From: Rhodovulum sp.
GTDB taxonomy: Bacteria > Pseudomonadota > Alphaproteobacteria > Rhodobacterales > Rhodobacteraceae
Length of the DNA: 64,000 bases
Direction of reading: 5' to 3'
Assembly (NCBI GenBank): GCA_020637615.1
Contig: JACKKC010000004.1
Location: 68,909-132,908, forward strand
The notes beneath the pieces were generated by a model that was not told the DNA's origin, ran no database searches, and saw only the letters and a list, made by a program, of their open reading frames with translations. The position numbers and the translations under genes were made by a program. Positions 15,444 through 24,483 of the stretch are shown here, piece by piece (position 1 is the first letter of the stretch; each line of letters opens with the position of its first letter).

Positions 15444-16709
15444 TCACGGGCGGATCGTCCCGTCACCCTCGACGAGATACTTGAAGCTGGTGAGCTGCTC
15501 GGCGCCCACGGGTCCGCGGGCGTGAAGCTTGCCGGTGGCAATGCCGATCTCCGCCCCCATGCCGAATTCGCCGCCGTCGGCGAACTGGGTCGAGGCGTTG
15601 CGCATCAGGATGGCGCTGTCGAGCCCGGCGAAGAAGCGCGCCGCCGCGGCGTCGTCCTCGGTGATGATGCAATCGGTGTGCTGCGAGCCGTAGCGGCGGA
15701 TATGCGCGATCGCGCCCTCGACGCCCTCGACCAGCCGCGCGGCGAGGATCATGTCGAGATATTCCCGGCCCCAGTCGTCCTCGCCCGCCGGCACGATGCC
15801 CGGCAGGCCGATCAGGTCGCCATCGCCGCGGACTTCGACGCCAGCCTCGACCAGTTGGTCGAGGAAGGGCGCGCCCTCGGCCTCGAAGAAGGCCCGGTCA
15901 ATCAGCAGGCATTCCACCGCGCCGCAGATGCCGGTGCGCCGGGTCTTGGCATTCAGGATCACCCGGCCGGCCTTGGCGAGATCGGCGGCGCGGTCGACAT
16001 AGATATGCACGATGCCTTCGAGATGGGCGAAGACCGGCACGCGGGCCTCGGCCTGGACCCGCGCCACCAGGCCCTTGCCGCCGCGCGGCACGATCACGTC
16101 GATGCAATCGGTCATGGTCAGCATCGCCCCCACCGCCGCGCGGTCGGTGGTCGGCACGATCTGGATCGCGGTCTCGGGCAGGCCGGCGGCACGCAGGCCC
16201 TCGACCAGCGCGGCGTGGATCGCCCGCGTCGAGTTGATGCTCTCCGAGCCGCCGCGCAGGATTGCGGCATTGCCCGCCTTCAGGCAGAGCGCGCCGGCGT
16301 CCGCCGTGACGTTGGGGCGGCTCTCGAAGATCACGCCGATCACCCCGATCGGCGTTCGCACCCGCCGGATATGCAGGCCCGAGGGCCGGTCCCATTCCGC
16401 CATGACCTGCCCCACCGGATCGGGCTGGGCGGCGATCGAGCGCAGCCCGTCGACCATGCCGGCGATGCGCGCCTCGGTGAGCAGCAGCCGGTCGAGCATC
16501 GCCGAACCGATGCCCTTGGCACGGGCGGCCTCCATGTCGGCGGCATTCGCTGCGAGGATGGCGCCGGCCCGCGTGGCGATGGCGTCGGCCGCGGCGACGA
16601 GGGCCGCATCCTTCTGCGCCGAGGGGGCCGTGGCGAGCGCAGCCGAGGCTTCCCTGGCGGCGAGCCCGATCCCCTGCATCAGCGCCTTGATGTCGGTGGT
16701 CATGTCCAT
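15444..16709 (-). CDS. proA: gamma-glutamyl phosphate reductase ProA
   Basis: Second step of proline synthesis: NADPH-dependent reduction of glutamyl-5-phosphate to the semialdehyde. The 421-residue protein has the aldehyde-dehydrogenase fold with 'IGVIGVIFESRPNVTADAGALCLKAGNA', the catalytic cysteine in 'KTRRTGICGAVECLL', and the NADP loop 'PRGGKGLV'. The ATG at 16709 (MDMTTDIK) has GGGA eight bases upstream; 16703 is an alternative two codons later. It follows proB by 13 bases, so proB and proA form one unit. Confidence 0.96.
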   Translation of the reverse strand: MDMTTDIKALMQGIGLAAREASAALATAPSAQKDAALVAAADAIATRAGAILAANAADMEAARAKGIGSAMLDRLLLTEARIAGMVDGLRSIAAQPDPVGQVMAEWDRPSGLHIRRVRTPIGVIGVIFESRPNVTADAGALCLKAGNAAILRGGSESINSTRAIHAALVEGLRAAGLPETAIQIVPTTDRAAVGAMLTMTDCIDVIVPRGGKGLVARVQAEARVPVFAHLEGIVHIYVDRAADLAKAGRVILNAKTRRTGICGAVECLLIDRAFFEAEGAPFLDQLVEAGVEVRGDGDLIGLPGIVPAGEDDWGREYLDMILAARLVEGVEGAIAHIRRYGSQHTDCIITEDDAAAARFFAGLDSAILMRNASTQFADGGEFGMGAEIGIATGKLHARGPVGAEQLTSFKYLVEGDGTIRP

Positions 16710-16722
16710 CGCTTGCGTCCCG

Positions 16723-17847
16723 TCAGAAGGCCATGTCGTCGCGGTGCACGATCGCGGCGCGGCCCTGGTGGCCCAGCAGTTCCGCGATCCGGTCGGAGCG
16801 GTGCCCCTTGATGAGCGCGGCCTCGCGGCCATCGTAGCCTGCCAGCGCCCGCGCCACCACCATTCCGTCCGGCCCGGCGATCTCCACCGGGTCGCCGCGC
16901 GAGAAGTTTCCGGCGACGGCGGTGACGCCGGCGGGAAGCAGCGACTTGCCGCGCAGCAGGGCCGCCACCGCGCCGGCATCGACCGTCAGCCGGCCCTTGG
17001 GCTTCATGCCCAAAATCCAGCGCTTGCGCGCGGCATGGGGATCGCCGTCGGGCTCGAACCAGGTGCAGGGCGCGCCTTCGGCCAGCGCGGTCAGGGGGCG
17101 CTCCACCGCGCCGCGGCTGATCGCCATGGCGCAGCCGGCCCGCATCGCCGCCTTGGCCGCCATGAGCTTGGTCTTCATGCCGCCGCTGGAGAGCGCCGAG
17201 CCGACCCCGCCCGCCATGGCCTCGATCTGCGGCGTGACCGCGGCCACGCTCTCGAGCCGCTCGGCCGAGGCCGAGCTGCGCGGGTCGGCGGTATAGAGCC
17301 CGTCGACGTCCGAGAGCAGGAGCAGCACGTCGGCCCCCGCCATGCTCGCGACCTGCGAGGCGAGCCGGTCGTTGTCGCCGTAGCGGATCTCGTCGGTGGC
17401 GACCGTGTCGTTCTCGTTGACGATGGGCACCACCCCGAGCTCGAGCAGCGCGGTGAGCGTGCGGCGCGAATTGAGGTAGCGGCGGCGGTTCTCGGTATCC
17501 TCCAGGGTGAGCAGGACCTGCGCGGTGGTGATCCCGTGCGGCGAGAGCACGCTCTCATAGGCCTGGGCGAGCCGGATCTGTCCGACCGCGGCCGCCGCCT
17601 GGCTCTGTTCGAGCGAGAGCGGCCCCACGGGCAGGCCGAGCACCCGGCGCCCCAGCGCGATCGAGCCCGAGGAGACGATGACGACGTCCTTGCCCCCGGC
17701 GCGCAGCGCCGCCACGTCGGTCGCGAGGCCCTGCAGCCAGTCGAGGCGCAGCCGCCCGCTGTCGGCCGCGACGAGCAGCGCCGATCCGATCTTGACGACG
17801 AGGCGCCGGGCGGCGTCGAGCCGCTGCCGCGAGCTCAGGGGCGCCAT
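16723..17847 (-). CDS. proB: glutamate 5-kinase ProB
   Basis: First and feedback-controlled step of proline synthesis. The 374-residue protein has an amino-acid-kinase domain ('RLVVKIGSALLV', 'IVSSGSIALG', 'PIVNENDTVATDEIRYGDND', 'LLLSDVDGLYTADPR') and a C-terminal PUA domain from about residue 280 ('KGRLTVDAGAVAALLRGKSLLPAGVTAV'), as in E. coli ProB. The start at 17847 lies inside the end of obgE, so the two genes overlap by 13 bases and are likely coupled. The frame is open further upstream but that part is antisense-type shadow. Confidence 0.96.
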   Translation of the reverse strand: MAPLSSRQRLDAARRLVVKIGSALLVAADSGRLRLDWLQGLATDVAALRAGGKDVVIVSSGSIALGRRVLGLPVGPLSLEQSQAAAAVGQIRLAQAYESVLSPHGITTAQVLLTLEDTENRRRYLNSRRTLTALLELGVVPIVNENDTVATDEIRYGDNDRLASQVASMAGADVLLLLSDVDGLYTADPRSSASAERLESVAAVTPQIEAMAGGVGSALSSGGMKTKLMAAKAAMRAGCAMAISRGAVERPLTALAEGAPCTWFEPDGDPHAARKRWILGMKPKGRLTVDAGAVAALLRGKSLLPAGVTAVAGNFSRGDPVEIAGPDGMVVARALAGYDGREAALIKGHRSDRIAELLGHQGRAAIVHRDDMAF

Positions 17848-18872
17848 GGCGCGGTGGCCTCCTCGCCTGCGGGCTCGACGGCGCGCGCGGCGAGAACCGC
17901 CCTGCGCAGCGCGCGCAGCACCGGCGCGACCCCGGCGCCGGTCGCCCCGGAGACGCGCCAGACCGGGCCGCCGGCGGCGGCGGCGAGCGCGGCCGCGGCC
18001 TCCTCGGCTGCCGCCTCGGTCAGCGCGTCGATCTTGTTCAGGGCGACGATGCGCGGCTTCGCCGCGAGGCCGGCGCCATAGGCCTCCAGCTCGTGCAGCA
18101 CCACGCGGTAGTCTCCGGCCACGTCCTCCGAGGTCGCATCGACCAGATGCAGGAGCACCGCGCAGCGCTCCACATGGCCGAGGAAGGCGTCCCCGAGCCC
18201 CCTGCCCTCGTGGGCGCCCTCGATCAGGCCGGGAATATCGGCCAGCACGAATTCGGCCTCGTCGATCCCCACCACCCCGAGATTCGGGTGCAGGGTGGTG
18301 AAGGGATAATCCGCCACCTTGGGCCGCGCGTTCGAGCAGGCGGCGAGGAACGTCGACTTGCCCGCATTGGGCAGGCCGACCAAGCCCGCGTCGGCGATCA
18401 GCTTCAGCCGCAGCCAGAGGGTGCGCTCGACCCCTTCCTGCCCGGGATTGGCGTTGCGCGGCGCCTGGTTGGTGGAGGATTTGAAGCGCAGGTTGCCCCA
18501 GCCGCCGTTGCCGCCGCGGGCGAGGAGCACCCGCTGGCCGGGAAGCGTCAGGTCGGCGATCACCGTCTCCTGGTCCTCTTCGAGGATCTCGGTACCCACC
18601 GGCACCCGCAGCACCACGTCCTCCGCGCTCTTGCCGGTGCGCTGGCGCCCGGAGCCGCCCTGGCCGTTCTTCGCGAAGAAATGCTGCTGGTAGCGGTAGT
18701 CGATCAGGGTGTTCAGCCCCTCGACCGCCTCGGCCCAGACATCCCCGCCCTTGCCGCCGTCGCCGCCGTCCGGCCCGCCGAATTCGATGAATTTCTCCCG
18801 CCGGAAGCTGATGCAGCCGTTGCCGCCGGCGCCGGAGCGGATCTGGATTCGTGCGAGATCGAGGAACTTCAT
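17835..18872 (-). CDS. obgE: ribosome-associated GTPase Obg/CgtA
   Basis: A 345-residue GTPase tied to large-subunit maturation and stringent control. The glycine-rich Obg fold is at residues 1-158 (MKFLDLARIQIRSGAGGNGCISFRREK...), then the G domain with G1 'GLPNAGKSTF', G2 threonine, G3 'DIPGLIEGAHEGRGLG' and G4 'NKID'. It lacks the longer C-terminal OCT domain, as is usual in alphaproteobacteria. It is first in an obgE-proB-proA unit. In related bacteria it usually sits directly after rplU-rpmA; here a GNAT gene and a palindromic element lie between. Confidence 0.96.
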   Translation of the reverse strand: MKFLDLARIQIRSGAGGNGCISFRREKFIEFGGPDGGDGGKGGDVWAEAVEGLNTLIDYRYQQHFFAKNGQGGSGRQRTGKSAEDVVLRVPVGTEILEEDQETVIADLTLPGQRVLLARGGNGGWGNLRFKSSTNQAPRNANPGQEGVERTLWLRLKLIADAGLVGLPNAGKSTFLAACSNARPKVADYPFTTLHPNLGVVGIDEAEFVLADIPGLIEGAHEGRGLGDAFLGHVERCAVLLHLVDATSEDVAGDYRVVLHELEAYGAGLAAKPRIVALNKIDALTEAAAEEAAAALAAAAGGPVWRVSGATGAGVAPVLRALRRAVLAARAVEPAGEEATAPWRP

Positions 18873-18939
18873 CGGATTTGCTTTGTTTTGCGGGAACTTG
18901 CGCGATCTCTGGGTGTATCGACCAGAGCAGAGGCGACCC

Positions 18940-19131
18940 GAACCGGCGACAGCGAGGCACTGCCTCGCGCCGGTTCGTCGGCCGTAGCGCGCGAGCGCGG
19001 AGGCCGAGTGGGGTCGGGTTCCACCAGCGGTGGGTAATCCGTGCGCGCGTGCCTGGCGGGCGCGCTTGTCGCGCCTGCCGTCGTGCCGGAGGCACGCCTT
19101 CGGCGCGACGGCAGGCAGGCGCGCACGGATT
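18940..19131. repeat. compound palindromic intergenic element (R5)
   Basis: Most of the 343-base gap between obgE and the GNAT gene is inverted repeats. First, GAACCGGCG (18940-18948) pairs with CGCCGGTTC (18968-18976), enclosing CGAGG/CCTCG. Second, AATCCGTGCGCGC (19036-19048) pairs with GCGCGCACGGATT (19119-19131), enclosing GCCTGCCGTCG (19073-19083) paired with CGACGGCAGGC (19107-19117). The inner core GTCGTGCCGGAGGCACGCC with CTTCGGCG after it recurs almost exactly inside copy R2 near 24388-24415. No gene is visible in the gap. Confidence 0.65.
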
Positions 19132-19215
19132 TGTCACCCGCCAAATCCGCGAAGAGAACGCGGCGCCATCGGACGATTTCGGGCACCGTCCCGAAGCGAT
19201 CACCCCGATGTCGCG

Positions 19216-19758
19216 TCATCCGGCCAGCATCCTGCGGTAGCGAAAGGTCGGCACCATCGCGGCGCGGGCGACGGAATGCTTCTCGCCGTCGCCGAGATAG
19301 GTGAAGCCCGCGCGCAGGAGCACCTTCACCGAGGCGGCGTTCTCCTGGAAGACCGATGCGGTCAGTTCCTGCAGCCCGGCGTCCTGGGCGTGCCGCACGA
19401 CCGCCTCGACAGCCTCGCTGGCATAGCCGGTGTTCCAGAAGGCCGGCGCCACCCAATAGCCGAGATCGGCGCGGCCGGGACCGGTCGCCTCGAGCTCGAT
19501 CAGCCCGATCAGCCCGTTCTCGGCATCCTCGCCGGCATCGAGCGCCCAGATCGTTCCCGGGCCGCTCCGGGCGATCGCGCGCTCCACCACGGTCTCCGCG
19601 GTTCCGGGCGGATAGGGATGCGGGATGCGCGCGGTCATGCGCGCCACCTTGGCGTCGCTGGCATAGAGCTCGATCAGGCCGGCATCGGCCCGGCGCAGGG
19701 GGCGCAGCCGCAGGCGCGGCGTGCGCAGTTCGGGCTGAGGCTGAACGGCTCCGGACAT
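19216..19758 (-). CDS. GNAT N-acetyltransferase, RimJ/RimL type
   Basis: A 180-residue acetyl-CoA-dependent acetyltransferase. The N-terminal 'TPRLRLRPLRRADAGLIELYA' and the acetyl-CoA loop region 'LGYWVAPAFWNTGYASEAVEAVVRHA' with 'ENAASVKVLLRAGFTYLG' are typical of the RimJ/RimL branch that acetylates ribosomal protein N-termini or small substrates. Which substrate is unknown. It follows rpmA after a strong terminator, so it is probably transcribed on its own or by read-through from rplU-rpmA. Confidence 0.9.
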   Translation of the reverse strand: MSGAVQPQPELRTPRLRLRPLRRADAGLIELYASDAKVARMTARIPHPYPPGTAETVVERAIARSGPGTIWALDAGEDAENGLIGLIELEATGPGRADLGYWVAPAFWNTGYASEAVEAVVRHAQDAGLQELTASVFQENAASVKVLLRAGFTYLGDGEKHSVARAAMVPTFRYRRMLAG

Positions 19759-19774
19759 GGCCGAAACTCCCGCT

Positions 19775-19809
19775 GAGAAAAGCCGAAAGGCCGGCGTCGC
19801 CGCCGGCCT
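19775..19809 (-). terminator. intrinsic terminator after rplU-rpmA
   Basis: A perfect 9-bp stem AGGCCGGCG / CGCCGGCCT with a four-base loop at 19788-19809, followed on the minus strand by TTTCGGCTTTTCTC. It ends the rplU-rpmA transcript between rpmA and the GNAT gene. Confidence 0.75.
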
Positions 19810-19835
19810 CCCGCAAAGATCCTTGGGAGAAGCGG

Positions 19836-20105
19836 CTATTCCGCGGCTTCGACCGGAGGCAGGACCGAGACGAAGGTCCGGCCCTTGAAGCCCTTGCGGA
19901 AGCTCACCTGGCCGGTGGCGGTCGCGAAGATCGTGTGGTCACGGCCGAGGCCGACGCCGGTGCCCGGCCACCATTTGGTGCCGCGCTGGCGGATCAGGAT
20001 ATTGCCCGGGATCACGGATTCGCCGCCGAACTTCTTCACGCCGAGCCGCCGCCCGGCGGTATCGCGACCGTTGCGGGACGAGCCGCCTGCTTTCTTATGT
20101 GCCAT
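19836..20105 (-). CDS. rpmA: ribosomal protein bL27
   Basis: An 89-residue large-subunit protein whose N-terminal tail reaches the peptidyl-transferase centre. 'MAHKKAGGSSRNGRDTAGRRLGVKKFGG' and 'PGNILIRQRGTKWWPG' are diagnostic. Because the protein begins directly with MAHKKAGG, no N-terminal propeptide of the Firmicutes type is present. It follows rplU by 13 bases. Confidence 0.98.
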   Translation of the reverse strand: MAHKKAGGSSRNGRDTAGRRLGVKKFGGESVIPGNILIRQRGTKWWPGTGVGLGRDHTIFATATGQVSFRKGFKGRTFVSVLPPVEAAE

Positions 20106-20118
20106 TGCGCTCTCTCCT

Positions 20119-20502
20119 TCAGTTCGCCGCGACGGCTTCCGCCGCGGCCGGCTCGGCCACCTCGGCCTTGGCGGCCTTCGCCTTGGGCGCGGAGGCGCTG
20201 ATGTCGGTGATCCGCACCCGCGTCAGCTGCTGGCGATGCCCGCGCTTGCGCTGCGAGGAATGCTTGCGCCGGCGCTTCTTGTAGGACACGACCTTGGGGC
20301 CGAGCATCTGCTCGAGGACCTCGGCCCTGACCGAGGCGCCCTTGACCAGGGGCGTGCCGACCGTCACCTGGTCGCCGCCCAGCATCAGGATCTCGTCGAA
20401 CTGGACCGTGTCGCCGGCATCGCCCGCCAGCTTCTCCACGGTGAGCACATCATTGGCGGAAACCTTGTATTGCTTGCCGCCCGTCTTCAGAACCGCGAAC
20501 AT
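20119..20502 (-). CDS. rplU: ribosomal protein bL21
   Basis: A 127-residue large-subunit protein. 'MFAVLKTGGKQYKVSANDVLTVEKL' and 'KKRRRKHSSQRKRGHRQQLTRVRI' are characteristic. The C-terminus carries an Ala/Lys/Glu-rich tail of about 25 residues beyond the E. coli length, common in alphaproteobacteria. It is first in the rplU-rpmA operon; the 171 bases upstream (20503-20673) must hold its promoter and leader, where I see no clear L21 leader structure. Confidence 0.98.
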   Translation of the reverse strand: MFAVLKTGGKQYKVSANDVLTVEKLAGDAGDTVQFDEILMLGGDQVTVGTPLVKGASVRAEVLEQMLGPKVVSYKKRRRKHSSQRKRGHRQQLTRVRITDISASAPKAKAAKAEVAEPAAAEAVAAN

Positions 20503-20673
20503 CCGCGCCTTTCCTTCTCTCTTGTTCCCCGCGTCCTGCGGCCCCGGATCAACCGGCGTTGCTGCGAGAGGTCTTCCCCCCGCGCCTGCGGACAGCGCGC
20601 CTTGCTCAAGCGAAACGATCCCGCACCGCGGAGGGCGCGAGAGGCGGCTATATCGCCAGCCGTGCGGCGGAAG

Positions 20674-23190
20674 TCAAGCCGGCTCCTCGCCCGCGGGCCG
20701 CGGGCCGATCGACCCGACGATCCGGTCGAGGCCCTGGATGTGGACGTCGCGCTGCGGAAAGGGAATGGATATCCCGGCGGCGCGGAAACGCGCGATGATC
20801 TCGAAATTCATGTCGGAATGCACCGTCAGCATGAAGTTGACGTCGCGCAGCCGGCAGCGGATCTCGAAGTTCAGGCAATCCGCGCCGAAGCTCATGAAGA
20901 TCACCGCCGGTGGCGGGTCGTCGAGCACCAGCGGATGCTCCTCGGCGATCTCCATCAGGATGCGCTCGACCTCGCGCGGATCGCTGTTGTAGCTGACCCC
21001 GACCGGCACGATCAGGCGCCCCGAGATCCCGGCATGGGTGCGGTTCAGCACGCTCCCGGCGACGAGGTCGGAATTGGGCACGATGACGCTGGCGCGGTCG
21101 AAGGTCTCGATCTCGGTCGAGCGCACGCGGATGCCGCGGACATAGCCGGAGAAGCCGCCCACCTCGATCCAGTCGCCCTCCTTGATCGGCCGCTCGATGA
21201 GCAGGATGATGCCGGAGACGAAGTTCGAGACCACGGTCTGCAGGCCGAAGCCGATGCCGACCGAGAGCGCGCCGGCGACGATCGCGAGGCTGGAGAGGTC
21301 GACGCCGGCCGCCGAGACCCCGGCGATTCCCGCGAGCGCGAAGCCGACGTAGCCGACGCCGGCATGGACTGCGTTCTTCGCGCCGGGATCGAGCCGGGTC
21401 CGCGGCAGCACCGTGCTCTTCAGCACCGATTGCAGCACCCGCGTGGCCGCGACGGCCAGCCCGAAGACCGCGACGAAGACCACCACCACCTGGAAGGAGA
21501 TCGGGATGCCGCCGACCGTGACCCCGTCGCGCAGGAGCACCCAGGTGTCGCGGATGTCGGAGGGCCGCGCCCCCCAGATCAGGGCGATGAGCGGGATGCT
21601 GCCGAGGATCACCAGCGTTCCCACCAGGATCGGGATCAGGCCGCCGTCGAAATCCCCGGACGTCTCGCGGCCGCGCGTGACCAGCGAGACCAGGGTCTTG
21701 TTCAGGAGGTCGAAGACCACCAGCGCCGAGCCCGCGAGGCCCAGCGTCATCAGCATGGGAAAGACCATGAAGGCCGCCGCCGGGATATACCCCAGCGCCG
21801 CATGGATCGGCGCGAAGATCGCAAGGAGCCGCAGGATCGGCACGGTGAGCCGGACCAGCCGGACGCTGATGCCGGGGCCCGAGGTCTCGCCGCGGTCGGC
21901 GGCGGCGGCGCGCTCCATGCGATGGGCGAGCCGCCGGATCTGCCGCGCCGCCCGCCAGAGCAGCAGCGAGCCGGCGAGGATGACCGGGAACCAGAGCACC
22001 GACTGGGTCGCGGGCGAGAGCTCCCACCATGTCGCCAGCTCGACCAGAAGGAAGGCCAGCGCCAGCACCACCCCGATCCAGCCCACGAGGCGCGCCCCGG
22101 AGCGCGCCTCGGCGTCGTCGATGGGCAGGATCCGATGCGCGCCGGATCGCGGCGCGAAGAGGCTGCCGCCGAGCCAGCTCGCGCCGATCAGCACCAGGAT
22201 GTATTCGGGCAACGCGAAGAAGGACCGCGTCTCGGCGCGCCCGACCAGCCCCTGGGGCTCGAGCGCGGCGAAGAGCAGTCCCGCGCCGACCGCCGGCATC
22301 ACGAGGCGGTTGATGTTCCTGAGCGCCACGATCCAGGCGACAGAGGAAAGCGTCGTCGCCTCGGCCAGCCGCCCGTCGATCCAGTCGCTGAGCCGCCAGC
22401 GCAGCGAGAAGGTGACGGCGAGGCCCGCGATCACGAGCAGGATGTTGATCGGCAGCCGGCGCACGATATTGGCGCGGTCGACGGGATCGTTGAGCACCGA
22501 GCGCACATGCGCCGCGGTCCGGGCGGCATCCGCGGCGAGCTCTTCCGCAGCGATGATCCAGGTGGCCGGGCGCAGCGGGCTCGCTCCGTGGCTCAGCAGG
22601 AGGTTCGAGAACCGCGCGCGGATAATGCGGTCGATCTCGGAGATGAGCGCGCTGGAGCGCTGGATGGCCTCCTGGACCACCAGGACCGGCGCCTGCGCCT
22701 CGGTGAGCTGCGCGTTGAGCGATTCGCGCAGGCGCGCCACCTCGGGCGCCTCCGTGGTCCCCTCCGCCGGCGGCGGGCCCAGCGCCTTGATCCGGTCCTT
22801 GAGGTCATTGACCGGCGAGGCGAGCTGGTTCTCCATCTGCTGGAGCTTGTCGCGATGGGTCACGAGTTCCGCGCGCAGGGATTCCAGCGCCGGCGTGGGA
22901 ATGGTCTCGTCGCCGATGCGCTCCTCGGCGCGGTCGGCGAGCACATCCGTGCTGGAGGCGAATTTCAGCGCCTCCTGCGTCAGTTCGGTCTGCGAGGCGC
23001 TCTGCGGCGGGGCCGACGCCTCCTCGGCCTCGGGAAAGAGGACCGCGGCCTGATCGTCCTGCGCCTGAGCCTGATCCTGCGCCTGCGCCGGCAGGGCAAG
23101 CTGGGCGGCGAGCACGAGCAGGAGGCAGGCGGCGAGCCGCAAGGCGCCCGCCATCCGCGCCCCGGCGCCCGGCCTAGCCAGCGGTGACAT
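20674..23190 (-). CDS. large MscS-family mechanosensitive channel (DUF3772)
   Basis: An 838-residue inner-membrane protein. It has a signal peptide (AGALRLAACLLLVLAAQLALPAQA), a ~170-residue periplasmic helical region with the DUF3772 domain, a block of transmembrane helices, and a C-terminal MscS pore and beta domain. The pore helix contains 'ALSVGIGFGLQTVVSNFVSGIILLIERPIKEGDWIEVGG', the MscS hallmark. Such large MscS proteins (MscK/YbiO-like) gate on osmotic downshift. Its start overlaps the end of cysK by 17 bases on the same strand, implying one transcript, though a functional link is unclear. Confidence 0.93.
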   Translation of the reverse strand: MSPLARPGAGARMAGALRLAACLLLVLAAQLALPAQAQDQAQAQDDQAAVLFPEAEEASAPPQSASQTELTQEALKFASSTDVLADRAEERIGDETIPTPALESLRAELVTHRDKLQQMENQLASPVNDLKDRIKALGPPPAEGTTEAPEVARLRESLNAQLTEAQAPVLVVQEAIQRSSALISEIDRIIRARFSNLLLSHGASPLRPATWIIAAEELAADAARTAAHVRSVLNDPVDRANIVRRLPINILLVIAGLAVTFSLRWRLSDWIDGRLAEATTLSSVAWIVALRNINRLVMPAVGAGLLFAALEPQGLVGRAETRSFFALPEYILVLIGASWLGGSLFAPRSGAHRILPIDDAEARSGARLVGWIGVVLALAFLLVELATWWELSPATQSVLWFPVILAGSLLLWRAARQIRRLAHRMERAAAADRGETSGPGISVRLVRLTVPILRLLAIFAPIHAALGYIPAAAFMVFPMLMTLGLAGSALVVFDLLNKTLVSLVTRGRETSGDFDGGLIPILVGTLVILGSIPLIALIWGARPSDIRDTWVLLRDGVTVGGIPISFQVVVVFVAVFGLAVAATRVLQSVLKSTVLPRTRLDPGAKNAVHAGVGYVGFALAGIAGVSAAGVDLSSLAIVAGALSVGIGFGLQTVVSNFVSGIILLIERPIKEGDWIEVGGFSGYVRGIRVRSTEIETFDRASVIVPNSDLVAGSVLNRTHAGISGRLIVPVGVSYNSDPREVERILMEIAEEHPLVLDDPPPAVIFMSFGADCLNFEIRCRLRDVNFMLTVHSDMNFEIIARFRAAGISIPFPQRDVHIQGLDRIVGSIGPRPAGEEPA

Positions 23191-24211
23191 CCGGGATCCC
23201 GCCCCGTCGCGTCTCGAGCCAGTCGGGAGCCGGCAATCCCTTCGACCGGAGGAAATCCGGATCGAAGAGCTTGGACTGATAGCGGGTCCCGTAGTCGCAG
23301 AGGATGGTCACGATGACGTGGCCCGGGCCGAGGTCGCGCGCCATGCGGACCGCCCCCGCGACATTGACCCCGGTCGAGGGCCCCATGCAGAGCCCCTCGT
23401 GGCGCAGGAGGTCGAAGACCACGGGAATCGCCTCGGAATCCGGAATGTTGTAGGGCATGTCCACCGTCAGCCCCTCGAGATTGGCGGTGATCCGGCCCTG
23501 GCCGATGCCTTCGGTGATCGACGTGCCCTCGGCCTTCAGCTCCCCATGCGCGTAGTAGTTGTAGAGCGCGGCGCCGTCCGGATCCGCGAGGCCGATCCGC
23601 AGGTCGCCCTTGCGCGCACGGAGCCCCTCGGCCACGCCGGCGAGCGTTCCGCCCGAGCCGACCGCGCAGATGAAGCCGTCGATGCGCCCGCCGGTCTGCT
23701 CCCAGATCTCGGGCGCCGTGCTCTCCACATGGGCCCGGCGGTTGGCGACATTGTCGAACTGGTTCGCCCAGACCGCGCCCCCCGGCTCGCTGGCGGCCAT
23801 GGCTTCGGCCAGCCGGGCGGAATACTTCACGTAATTGTTCGGATCGCGATAGGGGACCGCCGGCACCTCCACCAGTTCCGCGCCAGCGATGCGCAGCATG
23901 TCCTTCTTTTCCTGACTCTGGGTCTCGGGGATAACGATGACGGTGCGAAACCCCATCGCCGCCCCGATCAGAGCGAGACCGATCCCGGTGTTCCCGGCGG
24001 TGCCCTCGACAATGGTGCCGCCGGGCGAGAGCGTGCCGCGCGCGATGGCGTCGCGGATGATCCAGAGCGCGGCGCGGTCCTTGACCGACTGGCCGGGGTT
24101 CATGAACTCGGCCTTGCCCCAGATCTCGCAGCCCGTGCTCTCGGAGACCCGGCGCAGGCGGATCAGCGGCGTATCGCCGACGGCCTCGGGCAGGTCCCGT
24201 GCAACGCGCAT
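23174..24211 (-). CDS. cysK: cysteine synthase A
   Basis: Makes cysteine from O-acetylserine and sulfide with PLP. The 345-residue protein has the PLP lysine in 'NPGQSVKDRAALWIIRDA', the phosphate-binding 'EGTAGNTGIGLALIG' and the 'CAVGSGGTLAGVAEGL' loop. It is longer than E. coli CysK, as in other Rhodobacterales. GGGAG precedes the ATG at 24211; the frame upstream to 24535 runs through a repeat and is rejected. A TrgB-like gene lies 272 bases upstream on the same strand; in Rhodobacter sphaeroides trgAB and cysK together confer tellurite resistance, so the pairing is meaningful. Confidence 0.94.
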   Translation of the reverse strand: MRVARDLPEAVGDTPLIRLRRVSESTGCEIWGKAEFMNPGQSVKDRAALWIIRDAIARGTLSPGGTIVEGTAGNTGIGLALIGAAMGFRTVIVIPETQSQEKKDMLRIAGAELVEVPAVPYRDPNNYVKYSARLAEAMAASEPGGAVWANQFDNVANRRAHVESTAPEIWEQTGGRIDGFICAVGSGGTLAGVAEGLRARKGDLRIGLADPDGAALYNYYAHGELKAEGTSITEGIGQGRITANLEGLTVDMPYNIPDSEAIPVVFDLLRHEGLCMGPSTGVNVAGAVRMARDLGPGHVIVTILCDYGTRYQSKLFDPDFLRSKGLPAPDWLETRRGGIPDVTAG

Positions 24212-24289
24212 GCTCGTCTCCCGCCAGTCCGCTTCCCGGACCGATGACTTAGCGGCTCGGGACCGGTGCATCAAGCATTGCCCGCCGGC

Positions 24290-24480
24290 GCCCGGGGCGA
24301 TCGCATCCGGGGCTTGTCCTTTCAAGTTCGACCGTCCCGCCTCAAGACGAGGGCAGCGCCCGACCCGGCGGATGCGGAGCGCCCGCGTCGTGCCGAAGGC
24401 ACGCCTTCGGCGTGGCGGGGCGGGGCGGGCGCCGCCCGTCGGTGCCCACCGGGCGGGATGGTGGCGCCGGACGCCCCCGG
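24290..24480. repeat. dispersed intergenic repeat, copy R2
   Basis: This block fills most of the gap between cysK and the TrgB-like gene. It aligns with R1 (7480-7628, opposite orientation) through CGCATCC, TTCGACCGTCCCGCC, GAGGGCAGCGCCCG, GCGCCCGC, GGGGCGGGCG and CCGGGCGGGATGGT. Compared with R1 it carries an extra hairpin, GTGCCGAAGGCAC then GCCTTCGGC, that matches the core of R5 (19083-19105). No reading frame here looks coding. Confidence 0.6.
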
Positions 24481-24483
24481 AGC

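Noticed and set aside
19885..23187. Very long plus-strand open frame (about 1100 codons) opposite the MscS gene
   Set aside because: Composition is His/Arg/Asp-rich shadow of a GC-rich gene. The minus strand encodes a clear MscS channel; similar antisense frames at 56281-59205 and 60756-63152 were rejected for the same reason.
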